Shown in pieces: positions 14,631 through 22,926 of a stretch of DNA of 30,824 bases. Position numbers and translations under genes: made by a program. Position 1 is the first letter of the stretch. Each line of letters starts with the position of its first letter. A model generated the notes under the pieces. It ran no database searches. It saw only the letters and a list, made by a program, of their open reading frames with translations, and had not been told where the DNA came from. Location of the stretch: the IMG/VR virus record IMGVR_UViG_3300048839_000472, positions 1 to 30,824 of that record, one strand, 5' to 3'. Source of the stretch: a virus.

Positions 14631-17097
14631 GAAGACGGAAGAATGGAGGAAGGATAATGTGAAATACTGGTGCGACCAAGCAGACCTTCTTTATTATAAT
14701 GAGTGGCAGAGAATGAATGAAAACTATCTTTTCCATAATAATGTGTTTAATCAAGAAGAGTTTCAAAAATACTGTGATCCGCTTGGATTAGATGCTGGCC
14801 GGTATACTGACTATGTGCAACCATTTAATAGGTTGCCGAACAAGATTAATACTTTAATGGGGGAAGAAAGGAAAAGGCCTTTTAATTTCCACATTAAACA
14901 ACTAGGAAGTAACGCTACAAGTGAAATTCTTAGAGAAAAAGAAAAGGACTTTAGGAATTATGTGAATGCCTTACTCCAAAGAGAAATAGAAATGCAACAA
15001 CTAGAGTTGCAACAAGCTCTTGGGCAGATTCAAGATGCTGATCAGTATGAACAAATGGCAGCAGAAATTGAAGCTAGATTCCAAAAAGAAAACGAGGGAG
15101 TTCTTGATTTAAATAAGATCAAGAATAAATATAAAAACAGAAAGACTACTAAGGAAAAATTAGCCACAACACTTCTGAAAAGTTTTATTGTTAAAAACAA
15201 AGTGAAACATAAGAAGAACGAAGCTTTTTTTCATGCTTGTGTAGCTGGTGTAGAGGCCCTTCATATTTATAATCATAATGGCAAAACTTATCTTGAAGTA
15301 GTAAACCCACTTGGATTAGCTTGGCACAAATCTCCTGAAGAACAGTTTATGCAAAATGGCGACGCTGTTACTTATAAAAGAGAGATGACTGTTGGGGATG
15401 TTATGGATTATTATGGAGACTATTTGAGTAAAGAAGATATTGATAATATCGAAAATTTTCTATCTCGTGTTTATGGTTTGGATGCAAAACTTTATTCTAA
15501 GGATGGTTATTCGCCGTCTCATTATGAAAATACAACGAAGGGATATTCGCGGTATGGTGACGGAGATGTAAGACATTCTGGTGCTTATGGACAAGGAACT
15601 TCTGATGAAAGTTTCCTTACTGTTTATACCACTTATTGGAGATCTCAAAGAATGGTGGGGTTTTTGACTACTATTAATGAGTATGGAAAAGAACAAGTAG
15701 AAATTGTAGACGAAGCTTATGATGTTCCTAAGTATGCGGAAAAGATTAAATACACTAATGAAGAAGGTGTAGACAAGATTCAATATACATGGCAAGACCA
15801 AATTACTGGTCAACCGTTTACTCTTCAGTGGGAATGGGTTCCTCAAATATGGCAAGGAACAAGAATCGAAGACAATATTTATGTAAATATCAACCCTCTT
15901 TATGGATATTCTGTGTCCGTACACAATCCTAAAGAACAGAAATTACCTATTATTGGTGTTGCCTATAATAATGTAAATGCGCCGATAGTTTCTATTTTTG
16001 ATAGAGGAAAACATTGGCAAAAGCTGTTTTTAGCAGTTATGCATAAATGGACTAAGCTAATTATGCAAGACCAGTCTGTTCTTAATACTTTGGATACGTC
16101 CCTTCTTTCCAAAGAAATCCCCCTTGATATAGCACTTCGCTATGCTTTTGATGTTGGCCTTCTTCCTTATAACTCTTTGAGTAATGCAGAAGGCGCTGGT
16201 ATTTTAAATAATACAAGAAAGATTATTGAGTCATTCAATCTTTCCAATCCTAACCTGGAAAGATATACTAACATCTTATTATTTCTAGACAATCAAATCT
16301 CTGATGCTGTTGGCGTAACAAAACAAAGAGAAGGGCAAATGGCTCAATACTCTAATGCTACCGATAATCAACAGTCTATTATTCAATCTTCGCATATTAC
16401 TGAAAGTGTGTTTGCACTTCATGATCTTCTTTGGGAAGATACACTGAATTGTGCCATGAAACTTATTGTCGCCAATATAGATAAGTACAAGGGTTTTATG
16501 CGCGAAATTTTATCGGACGAAGAAATTGCTCTTATTGATTTAGGAGAAATGAATGAATTTGATGAGTTTAGTATTCGCGTAGTAGATTCTAATAAGTTGC
16601 AAGAAGATATTAATCTTCTCCGTGCTAATGCTCAATCCCTTCTTCAAAATGATGAGAATGCTCTTAAATATTTGATTGCTATTATGGGCGCAGAAGGAAT
16701 GGCAGAACTCAAAGAAGAGATTTATGCTATTCAAGCTGACATTGAAGCGAGAAGAGAAGCAATGCAAAGAATGCAAGGCGAACAAGCACAGCAGATTGAA
16801 CAAATGCGTATTGAAGCTAGAGAAGATGAGCAAGAGCACGAAATTATGCTCAAAGAAATGGATATTCAAGGACAACTTCTTAAGGCAGAAATTGATGCGT
16901 TTAAGTTTCAAAAACAACTAGATTCTGATAATAATCAAATTCCAGACCATCTTGAACTTGCTAAATGGAAGTCTAAAGCGGAAACCGATAATCGCAAACT
17001 AGACTTGCAAGAAAAAAAGATGGAACAAGATAAGGAGTTGAAGGAAAAAGAATTGGCAATTAAGAAAACTCAAAAAGCAAAACCAAATGCTAAGTGA
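14578..17097 (+). CDS. portal protein (crAss-like type)
   Basis: An 839-residue protein starting MSELTLRYRPPQRIPFSKKT, overlapping the terminase by 53 bases. It forms the dodecameric ring at the head vertex through which DNA enters. The N-terminal clip/stem region includes 'NRLPNKINTLMGEERKRPFN', typical of crAss-like portals. A coiled segment follows (about 125-180), then the beta-rich wing and a helical crown. The last 130 residues form a long charged coiled coil. Within it lies DSDNNQIPDHLE, which looks like a calcium-binding D-x-D-x-N-x-I-P-D loop of the thrombospondin-3 type. Length, order after terL and the motif support the call. The calcium loop is a pattern match only. Confidence 0.85.
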   Translation: MSELTLRYRPPQRIPFSKKTEEWRKDNVKYWCDQADLLYYNEWQRMNENYLFHNNVFNQEEFQKYCDPLGLDAGRYTDYVQPFNRLPNKINTLMGEERKRPFNFHIKQLGSNATSEILREKEKDFRNYVNALLQREIEMQQLELQQALGQIQDADQYEQMAAEIEARFQKENEGVLDLNKIKNKYKNRKTTKEKLATTLLKSFIVKNKVKHKKNEAFFHACVAGVEALHIYNHNGKTYLEVVNPLGLAWHKSPEEQFMQNGDAVTYKREMTVGDVMDYYGDYLSKEDIDNIENFLSRVYGLDAKLYSKDGYSPSHYENTTKGYSRYGDGDVRHSGAYGQGTSDESFLTVYTTYWRSQRMVGFLTTINEYGKEQVEIVDEAYDVPKYAEKIKYTNEEGVDKIQYTWQDQITGQPFTLQWEWVPQIWQGTRIEDNIYVNINPLYGYSVSVHNPKEQKLPIIGVAYNNVNAPIVSIFDRGKHWQKLFLAVMHKWTKLIMQDQSVLNTLDTSLLSKEIPLDIALRYAFDVGLLPYNSLSNAEGAGILNNTRKIIESFNLSNPNLERYTNILLFLDNQISDAVGVTKQREGQMAQYSNATDNQQSIIQSSHITESVFALHDLLWEDTLNCAMKLIVANIDKYKGFMREILSDEEIALIDLGEMNEFDEFSIRVVDSNKLQEDINLLRANAQSLLQNDENALKYLIAIMGAEGMAELKEEIYAIQADIEARREAMQRMQGEQAQQIEQMRIEAREDEQEHEIMLKEMDIQGQLLKAEIDAFKFQKQLDSDNNQIPDHLELAKWKSKAETDNRKLDLQEKKMEQDKELKEKELAIKKTQKAKPNAK

Positions 17098-17314
17098 CGA
17101 AGTTCTAGCAAAAATAGTGAATGGTGAAGAGTTGGAAGAACAAGAAGTACAGCCTGAAGTTGAACAGAAGGTTGTAGAGGAAGTTGTTTCAACTCTTCCC
17201 CCTACAGATGTAAGGTCCCCGGAATTAAAGTTTCCTGTAACAACAAGGAAGAATAAAAGGGGAAAAGTCTTTAGTTATGGTGCTGGTGTAAATGATTTTT
17301 TGTCTAATCGTTAA
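17087..17314 (+). CDS. 75-aa acidic hypothetical protein
   Basis: Starts MLSDEVLAKIVNGEELEEQE. A short helix is followed by a Glu/Val-rich disordered stretch (VEQKVVEEVVSTLPPTDVRS) and a basic C-terminus (TTRKNKRGKVFSYGAGVND). It overlaps the portal end by 11 bases. It may be a small head-assembly cofactor lying between portal and scaffold. No family is recognised. Confidence 0.6.
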   Translation: MLSDEVLAKIVNGEELEEQEVQPEVEQKVVEEVVSTLPPTDVRSPELKFPVTTRKNKRGKVFSYGAGVNDFLSNR

Positions 17315-17374
17315 CATTGAGGCGCATAATTAAAAGGAATTAAAAAAAGTACAAAATATATCGAATTTTATTGT

Positions 17375-17382
17375 TAATTTTG
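17375..17382 (+). promoter_or_regulatory. possible Bacteroidota -7 box (TAATTTTG) before the scaffold gene
   Basis: TAATTTTG fits TAnnTTTG and lies in the only non-coding gap (75 bases, very A/T-rich) between portal and scaffold. A start site 4-8 bases downstream would leave an almost leaderless mRNA for the ATG at 17390. The match is short and no -33 element is evident, so this is weak. Confidence 0.25.
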
Positions 17383-17389
17383 CATTGTT

Positions 17390-18505
17390 ATGGCAGAAAT
17401 TATTCATCCGGAAGACTTTCCGGTATTTGGTGCGACTAAAAAATCGAGCGCACAACCAGCAGAAGAAATTGACAATGGCCTTCATCCAGTCATCATAGAC
17501 CCTAATGAAGAAGTCGTTGTTCCTGCACAAGAAGAAGAAATTGAAACTCCGGATACAATTGAAGAAACCGAGGTAAATACTGAAGAACCGGTAGACGAAA
17601 AAGACGAGGATTTTGATCCAAAAGCTTATCTAGAACTGGCGTCTTCTTTAGGTGTTCTTGAACTTCCGGAAGGATATGAGTTTAATGCTGAAGATCCAGA
17701 AACATCTGTATTGGAAGCTATTGAACACACAAGAAAATTGAATTATCAAAAAGTTGAAGAAGCTTTTTTAAATGATGTTCAAGACAAAGGATTAGCCGAG
17801 CTAATCAAATACGGCATTGAAGGCGGTAAGTTTGCCGATCTGGAAGCTTACTTTAATGCTACAAAACAAGAGGTCGACTATGAACAGGTAGATCTTGATA
17901 GAGAAGAAAATCAAATTCAGATTTATCGAGAATATCTTAATAGTACTGGAAGGTTCACTGAAAAGAGGATTAACCAAATGATCGAAATGTTACAAGAAGA
18001 AGATGAGCTCAGTAATGAGGCTCATAAAGCACGGGATTATTTCATACAAGAAGCAAAAAAGCAAAGAGAAAATCTTTCACAAGAAGCGGCTAATAGAGCT
18101 AAAGAAGAAGAGAGAATGGTAAAAGAAAGGCAAAAAGCCTTTATGTCTACCTTGTCGGCTTCTGGTTATAGCAAACCGCAGCAGCAAAAGATTCTTAATT
18201 CTTTTAATACTGTAGAACTTGAAAATGGGATGAAAATTAGGACTTTTGAAAAAGCCCTTTTAGACATTCAAAACAACCCAAAACATTATATTGAATTTCT
18301 TTCATTGTTAAATGAATACAATCCAGAAAAAGGGTTTACTTTTAACAAAGCCGTTAAGGAGAAAGAAACAGAAATTACTAAAAGTGTTTTAGATAAATTC
18401 AAAGAAGCTGCTGGGCATATTGGAAAAGGAACTAGAGCGGCTGCTAAAGATAAGCCGATTGTGCCGAGAGATAATCCTTATGTAAAGAATATTGTTCGTT
18501 ATTAA
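17390..18505 (+). CDS. scaffolding / prohead core protein candidate
   Basis: A 371-residue, very acidic protein (MAEIIHPEDFPVFGATKKSS...). The first 90 residues are Glu/Asp/Pro-rich and disordered. Residues about 180-260 are helical and coiled-coil-like (TEKRINQMIEMLQEEDELSN; AKKQRENLSQEAANRAKEEE). The C-terminus is basic (HIGKGTRAAAKDKPIVPRDN), suited to contact the capsid protein. Acidic disordered N-terminus, central coiled coil and basic tail, placed between portal and capsid genes, is the usual scaffold pattern. It stops 18 bases before the capsid gene. No sequence family is recognised, so the role rests on composition and position. Confidence 0.65.
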   Translation: MAEIIHPEDFPVFGATKKSSAQPAEEIDNGLHPVIIDPNEEVVVPAQEEEIETPDTIEETEVNTEEPVDEKDEDFDPKAYLELASSLGVLELPEGYEFNAEDPETSVLEAIEHTRKLNYQKVEEAFLNDVQDKGLAELIKYGIEGGKFADLEAYFNATKQEVDYEQVDLDREENQIQIYREYLNSTGRFTEKRINQMIEMLQEEDELSNEAHKARDYFIQEAKKQRENLSQEAANRAKEEERMVKERQKAFMSTLSASGYSKPQQQKILNSFNTVELENGMKIRTFEKALLDIQNNPKHYIEFLSLLNEYNPEKGFTFNKAVKEKETEITKSVLDKFKEAAGHIGKGTRAAAKDKPIVPRDNPYVKNIVRY

Positions 18506-18523
18506 TAATAAAAAATAAATAAT

Positions 18524-18781
18524 ATGAATTTTCAAATGGGTGTTTTGCATCCCGTTACTACCATCACTGATGGTATTGGGGGCAATTCGTTTAATTCGCA
18601 ACACCTCATTTCCACATATGGATTGGATAAGCCGCACGATCTTAGCTATGGTTCTGTAGAACTTGCTCAGATTTTTTCTGCTTCTGACAGATATCAAGAC
18701 AAGCCGCTGATCGCCGCTACCGAAGCTAAAGGTAAAAAAATCCTTTTGAAATCGAACCAGTTTACGTGGAAATTACGAGGT
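18524..18781 (+). CDS. major capsid protein, exon 1
   Basis: 86 codons starting MNFQMGVLHPVTTITDGIGG and ending KSNQFTWKLRG at the 5' splice site. Read without splicing, the frame would hit TAA three bases later and give an 86-aa fragment. Spliced to exon 2 it gives WKLRG|YQKQRFRVVEVVE in frame and a total of 509 residues, normal for a crAss-like HK97-fold capsid protein. The last seven exon bases (ACGAGGT) form the P1 helix of the group I intron. The leader is A-rich without a Shine-Dalgarno. Confidence 0.9.
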
Positions 18782-19830
18782 TAATTTTTGATGGCCTCGT
18801 GTAACATGAAAATGTTACTGGAAACTTACTAAATTGCGGGAACATCTTTATTCCCTTGCGTACCAAGCTTTTTTAGTGATAATAAAGTGGCTCAAATTAA
18901 CTACTTGAGATAAGGTAAAAAGCGACAAGGGTTAGACAATCCGCAGCGAAACAACTTAAAATATGGATTACAAAGAACTCTATAAAGAGCACGTGTTAGG
19001 AAAAAGTATAAAGCAACTTGCTGAAGAAAATAATATAGCACGCATAACCATAACAAGAAACTGGAAAAAATTAGGTCTCGAAACTATTATTAGGAGACAC
19101 GGAGAACATTCTTTTGACTACAATTTTTTTCAAAATATAGATAACCAAACAAAAGCATATATTTTAGGGTTTACTCATGCAGATGGCAGTGTTAGGCTCA
19201 AAGGTATAAAATATCAAATTCAAGAACAAGACAAGGAAATTCTTACTTATATTAAAAATTCCTTGAAAGCAACTTATACGGTTAAATCTTATCCGGCTAA
19301 AAAAGTAACAATAATGGGGAAAAAATGTCAAAGTAATGGCTATGCCATTTTAACGTTATTCTCCAGAGAAACTACACGGCAATTAAGAGAGCTTGGGTTT
19401 GAAGATAATAAAACTTTTTCAATAGGTTTTCCGCATTATATTGACGATGATTTAATTCGTCATTTTATCAGAGGAAGTTTTGATGGTGATGGTGGCATCA
19501 CTTTTTATACAGACAAAAGGTATAATCGGATTAACGGAGAGGCTTTTATTTGTGGCAACAGTATTTATATAGATGAATTAAAATTGTTTTTTGAAGCAAG
19601 GGGTTATACACCAACAGCAAGACAAATGGGAAAAATAAAAGTTTTGCGGTTTTTTAAACATGAAGAATTAAAAAGCTTGTATGACTTTCTTTATGAAGAT
19701 GCCGATTTTGCTTTAAATAGAAAAAAGAAAAAATTTGAACAGTTTTTAAATTTTAAGTTAGACGTTCAGAGATCATAATGTAAGCACCGTATAGGTGAAG
19801 GTATGATCCAAATTAGATTAAATTCTAATG
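18782..19830 (+). mobile_element. group I intron (1,049 nt) in the major capsid gene
   Basis: P1: exon ACGAGGT (18775-18781) pairs over 7 bp with GCCTCGT (18794-18800), placing the required U-G pair exactly at the splice site. P10: TTTTTGATG (18785-18793) pairs over 9 bp with TATCAAAAA (19831-19839), and the base before it is G (omega-G, 19830). The core is also present: P element AATTGCGGGAAC at 18832, P4 TGCGG/CCGCA (18835/18941), P5 CCCTTG/CAAGGG (18853/18926), Q AATCCGCAGCGA at 18938, R GTTCAGAGATCAT at 19764, and S AAGGTATGATCC at 19798, with GATCAT/ATGATC pairing R to S. The endonuclease ORF lies between Q and R. Confidence 0.95.
18963..19778 (+). CDS. intron-encoded LAGLIDADG homing endonuclease
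   Basis: A 271-residue protein starting MDYKELYKEHVLGKSIKQLA. Residues about 13-37 form a helix-turn-helix (KSIKQLAEENNIARITITRN). Two LAGLIDADG helices follow: KAYILGFTHADGSV (about 60-73) and IRHFIRGSFDGDGGI (about 161-175), each with its catalytic Asp. So it is a single-chain, probably active enzyme that would cut intron-less capsid genes and spread the intron. It has the A/T-rich, TTA/AAA-rich codon use of a selfish element, unlike the surrounding capsid exons. Its stop codon lies inside the R element of the ribozyme, so the last codons are constrained by RNA structure as well. Confidence 0.92.
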   Translation: MDYKELYKEHVLGKSIKQLAEENNIARITITRNWKKLGLETIIRRHGEHSFDYNFFQNIDNQTKAYILGFTHADGSVRLKGIKYQIQEQDKEILTYIKNSLKATYTVKSYPAKKVTIMGKKCQSNGYAILTLFSRETTRQLRELGFEDNKTFSIGFPHYIDDDLIRHFIRGSFDGDGGITFYTDKRYNRINGEAFICGNSIYIDELKLFFEARGYTPTARQMGKIKVLRFFKHEELKSLYDFLYEDADFALNRKKKKFEQFLNFKLDVQRS

Positions 19831-21102
19831 TATCAAAAACAGCGTTTCCGCGTTGTTGAAGTTGTTGAAACTTCTGCACGTCCTGGTGAGAATGGTGTTG
19901 AGATTACTTTTGTACTTGACAAGGGCTGGCTTCGCGAACCTGATGTCATCATCGGTGAACACAATGAATTTCCTTTGGAGATCGTTGGTGAACCTATACA
20001 AAGAGGTCTTGGCTGGGAATACAAAGCTATCCTCCAAGACAGCTCCAATGGTCGTTACTTCCCATCTACCCTGCTTCAAGTAGGCCGTGAGTTCTGGAAA
20101 GTTTCTACTAGCGTTGCTGATGAAATGAACGAAAAATATGGTACAATCCAGTTCAACTCTGTGTTCGAACTGCGCAGCCACACTGGTAACGTTGCTGAAA
20201 AACTGCAATTTACTGATCGTGCTCTGCGTGTCGATATTAACAACAGAGGCGGTGAAATGCTGAAATATTGGAACGTTCCTTTCCTTGATAATAAAGGCAA
20301 GCGTTACAGCAAGTTCATGACGATGGCTGAGGCCGAAATGATGAACCAAGTTTACGAAGATATTGAGTGGGGTCTGAACTATGGCCGTAAGTCGATCCGC
20401 AAAGGTCCTAACGGTTACCTGAAGCGTACTCCTGCTGGTCTTCGCCAGCAAATGGAAGATGCTCACCAACTGTTGCATAACGGTAACCTGACTCTTACTC
20501 GTCTGGAAGAATGGTTGAATGGTATTTACTATGGCCGTAAAGACGCTACTCCTGCTTCGCGCCGGGTGGTTCTTTCTACTGGCGAAATGGGTGCCAAGAT
20601 GTTCGACCAAATGGTGAAATCTGAGATTTCTAACTTTGTTACTGTTGACAGTCACTTCATTCGCAGTGGTGGTGATTTCCGTCACCTGAGCTTTGGTGTG
20701 CAGTTTACTCACTATGTTGGTGTAAACGGTTTGGATGTTACTGTAATGCTTAACCCGCACTACGATAATCCTGACTACTGTCCTCAAATGCACCCAGTTT
20801 ATACTGATAAGACTATTGATTCGTGGAGAATGGATATTCTTGACTTTGGTTCTACCAGAGAACAGTCTACTGGTGCCATGGGCGATAACATCGCTTTTGT
20901 TGCTGAAGATAATGCCGACTATTACTTTACTACCTTTGGTAAGCATGACCCCAAAACTGGCATGCCGATCAACGATGGTAGCCAAGGTCTGGCCGGTGGT
21001 GTTGGTGGTTATACCACACAAATTGAAAAATCTTATGGTCTTCTGATTCGTGACATTACTCGTTGTGGTGTTGTGAGATTGAATCTGGAATCGATCTATT
21101 AA
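19831..21102 (+). CDS. major capsid protein, exon 2
   Basis: 423 codons from the 3' splice site (YQKQRFRVVEVVETSARPGE...) to TAA. The ATG at 19828-19830 that appears to start this frame is the last intron triplet; its G is the omega-G, so it is not the natural start. Features of a HK97-type capsid are a basic peripheral region (NYGRKSIRKGPNGYLKRTPA), a domain rich in strands, and a Gly-rich C-terminus (GSQGLAGGVGGYTT). Codons are strongly biased to CTG, CGT, GCT and AAC, as expected for the most abundant virion protein. A terminator follows at once. The spliced product is 509 aa. Confidence 0.9.
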   Translation, partial: YQKQRFRVVEVVETSARPGENGVEITFVLDKGWLREPDVIIGEHNEFPLEIVGEPIQRGLGWEYKAILQDSSNGRYFPSTLLQVGREFWKVSTSVADEMNEKYGTIQFNSVFELRSHTGNVAEKLQFTDRALRVDINNRGGEMLKYWNVPFLDNKGKRYSKFMTMAEAEMMNQVYEDIEWGLNYGRKSIRKGPNGYLKRTPAGLRQQMEDAHQLLHNGNLTLTRLEEWLNGIYYGRKDATPASRRVVLSTGEMGAKMFDQMVKSEISNFVTVDSHFIRSGGDFRHLSFGVQFTHYVGVNGLDVTVMLNPHYDNPDYCPQMHPVYTDKTIDSWRMDILDFGSTREQSTGAMGDNIAFVAEDNADYYFTTFGKHDPKTGMPINDGSQGLAGGVGGYTTQIEKSYGLLIRDITRCGVVRLNLESIY

Positions 21103-21110
21103 GATATATT

Positions 21111-21139
21111 GGTGGGGGATTAATTTCCCCCTCCTTTTT
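21111..21139 (+). terminator. intrinsic terminator after the capsid gene
   Basis: GGTGGGGG (21111-21118) pairs with CCCCCTCC (21127-21134) with one T-T mismatch across an ATTAATTT loop, followed by TTTTT. It lies 8 bases after the capsid stop and before the A-rich leader of the next gene. It would give a short, abundant capsid mRNA with limited read-through. Confidence 0.75.
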
Positions 21140-21150
21140 AAAAAATAAAT

Positions 21151-22176
21151 ATGAAGGTTCTTATTTTACCGAATCCTGATAAAAAGCCTTTTCATAAATT
21201 TGAGCGGGTTATTGAAACTAGCCCGGATGGAACACAAGAAACTACTGTTCCAGAAACACAATTAACAAGAGCTCCCGGTACTAAATATACTATCATGGCT
21301 CCTTACTCAAGAAAAGGGGACATTAATACTGGTGCGCTTTTAGAAGAAATTGATAATCCTTATGTGTCTTTGGTTTCTTATCGCACCCCTCAATGGGAAG
21401 CATACCTTAAAGGAAAACCTACTGTTCTTAGACAATATGTATTAGAGTACAAACACGGACGTGAGCCGGGATTCTACACTAATTCAATTCCACAAATAGC
21501 TAATCCGAAAAAAGATATGGATAAGATTCCCTTTTTTCAAACTGCCGATGCTACATGGAATTTAAATGATGGCGTAACTGTTCTTGATATGGATAATTGG
21601 AAGGACGAGCTGTTGTATTACATTATTCCAGCATTACCGCAGATAGCAAATTCTTTTACTGAAAGAAACCATGAAAGTGTTTTCTATCTCGCAGGAGAGG
21701 CTGAAGAAGAAGAAAGAAAAAGCAGAAAACTTAAGCAAGTAGATATTGCTATCGCTAAGTTGACTGAAATTGATGCTTTACAAGACGAAACTATTATTGA
21801 TTTTGCTAAAGTATTGATTCCTAGTTTGAGAGGTATCGGAAGAGACAAAGCATACGCTGAGATTAGCCGTTACATTAGACTGGGTAAAGATATGCTAATG
21901 GATTTCATGTCTAACTATAAAATGTGGGAAGACATGGGTACTCGTAAACGTTTTTACGCAAAAGTAAAAGCGGGTGACTACCAAGCTGCTCGTGTGATTA
22001 TTAAGAGAGGAAATACCTATCAATGGACTCCTCCCAGAAGTCAAGACACTGGTGTTCAACCAGAAACAGTCGTTTGGGACAGATATGATGATGTACTGGA
22101 TTTCTTATCTGATGTAAGATATCAGCCAGAACACGAGGAGATGAAAAAACAATATGAATTTAAATTGACATATTAA
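21151..22176 (+). CDS. 341-aa virion/assembly protein, function unknown
   Basis: Starts MKVLILPNPDKKPFHKFERV. The first third is beta-rich with Pro turns (ETTVPETQLTRAPGTKYTIM). The centre is helical and charged (AGEAEEEERKSRKLKQVDIA). The last third holds helices and a Trp-rich turn (RGNTYQWTPPRSQDTGVQPE). It is immediately downstream of the capsid terminator and abuts the connector candidate with one base between. Genes here in crAss-like phages encode capsid-auxiliary or connector proteins. No recognised family. Confidence 0.6.
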   Translation: MKVLILPNPDKKPFHKFERVIETSPDGTQETTVPETQLTRAPGTKYTIMAPYSRKGDINTGALLEEIDNPYVSLVSYRTPQWEAYLKGKPTVLRQYVLEYKHGREPGFYTNSIPQIANPKKDMDKIPFFQTADATWNLNDGVTVLDMDNWKDELLYYIIPALPQIANSFTERNHESVFYLAGEAEEEERKSRKLKQVDIAIAKLTEIDALQDETIIDFAKVLIPSLRGIGRDKAYAEISRYIRLGKDMLMDFMSNYKMWEDMGTRKRFYAKVKAGDYQAARVIIKRGNTYQWTPPRSQDTGVQPETVVWDRYDDVLDFLSDVRYQPEHEEMKKQYEFKLTY

Positions 22177-22177
22177 T

Positions 22178-22915
22178 ATGATTTCGGTTAGAGAACTACA
22201 CTACGAATTTAAACAAGAATGTGATAAAATCGATTCTCTTGGAAATGCTGGGTTTCTCCCGCATCAAGTGGATTCGTATTTAAATAAAGGAATTCGTAGT
22301 TGGTTCAATGACCATTATGATACTTCGAGAGATGGACGTGGATTTGAAACTACAGAACGTCAAGTTGAACGTCTTGGTGATTTCCACGTCCTTTCTCCTC
22401 AATTACAACCTGAAATTATTCCAGTAAATATAGGTAATGGAATTTATGAAGTTAAACTTTCCGATTTGCTTTATAATTACGCCTATATTACTAAGGTAGA
22501 AATAAATGGCTTTAAGCCTAATTGCGACGCTGAAAACATGCGGGCCATTTATTATAGAACAAACGATGTTCAAAATTTTTATAAGGCTTCTTCTTGGAAG
22601 TGGAAAACTGTTTACTATTCAATAGGAAACTCTTCTGATGGAGAAGGCAAATCAATTTATATCAATACCGCTAATGAATTTGAGTTAGCCGGTATTTTTA
22701 TTTCCTACCTTAAATGGCCTGTTGATGTTTATTTTGGTGGCTATAGCCATATCAACGGACAGGCTTCTTACCAAAGCCCAAGCCCTCCTATTGACAGCGA
22801 TGTAGACTACAACTTTAGAGATGAGGTTGTTTCCTATGCTGTTGAACAAGCCAAAATGGATGTTGGAGACAATACTTGGCAAATTTCCCGAAATAGAATA
22901 GAATTAAATAAATAA
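22178..22915 (+). CDS. putative head-tail connector / ring protein
   Basis: A 245-residue protein. The N-terminus is helical (MISVRELHYEFKQECDKIDS...QVDSYLNKGIRSWFNDHY), followed by a beta-sheet middle (GIYEVKLSDLLYNYAYITKV) and a C-terminal helix (FRDEVVSYAVEQAKMDVGDN). Helical bundle, beta insertion and C-terminal helix in about 240 residues, right after the capsid gene, is the layout of the first connector ring (R1-like) of crAss-like phages and of P22 gp4-type adaptors. The match is by architecture and position, not by a sequence motif. Confidence 0.5.
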   Translation: MISVRELHYEFKQECDKIDSLGNAGFLPHQVDSYLNKGIRSWFNDHYDTSRDGRGFETTERQVERLGDFHVLSPQLQPEIIPVNIGNGIYEVKLSDLLYNYAYITKVEINGFKPNCDAENMRAIYYRTNDVQNFYKASSWKWKTVYYSIGNSSDGEGKSIYINTANEFELAGIFISYLKWPVDVYFGGYSHINGQASYQSPSPPIDSDVDYNFRDEVVSYAVEQAKMDVGDNTWQISRNRIELNK

Positions 22916-22926
22916 ACTAATTTATT

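Noticed and set aside
15460-15924. 154-codon minus-strand frame inside the portal gene
   Set aside because: The portal protein is continuous and recognisable here. The antisense product is Ile/Ser/Phe-rich with no start context.
19828-19830. ATG as an independent start of the capsid gene
   Set aside because: This triplet is the end of the group I intron (omega-G at 19830). P10 pairing begins at 19831 and the conserved N-terminus is encoded in exon 1.
19825-21021. 398-codon open frame on the minus strand over the capsid gene
   Set aside because: It mirrors a gene with avoided TTA/CTA/TCA codons, which removes antisense stops. The predicted protein is Ser/Thr/His-rich low-quality sequence and the plus strand encodes a recognisable capsid protein.
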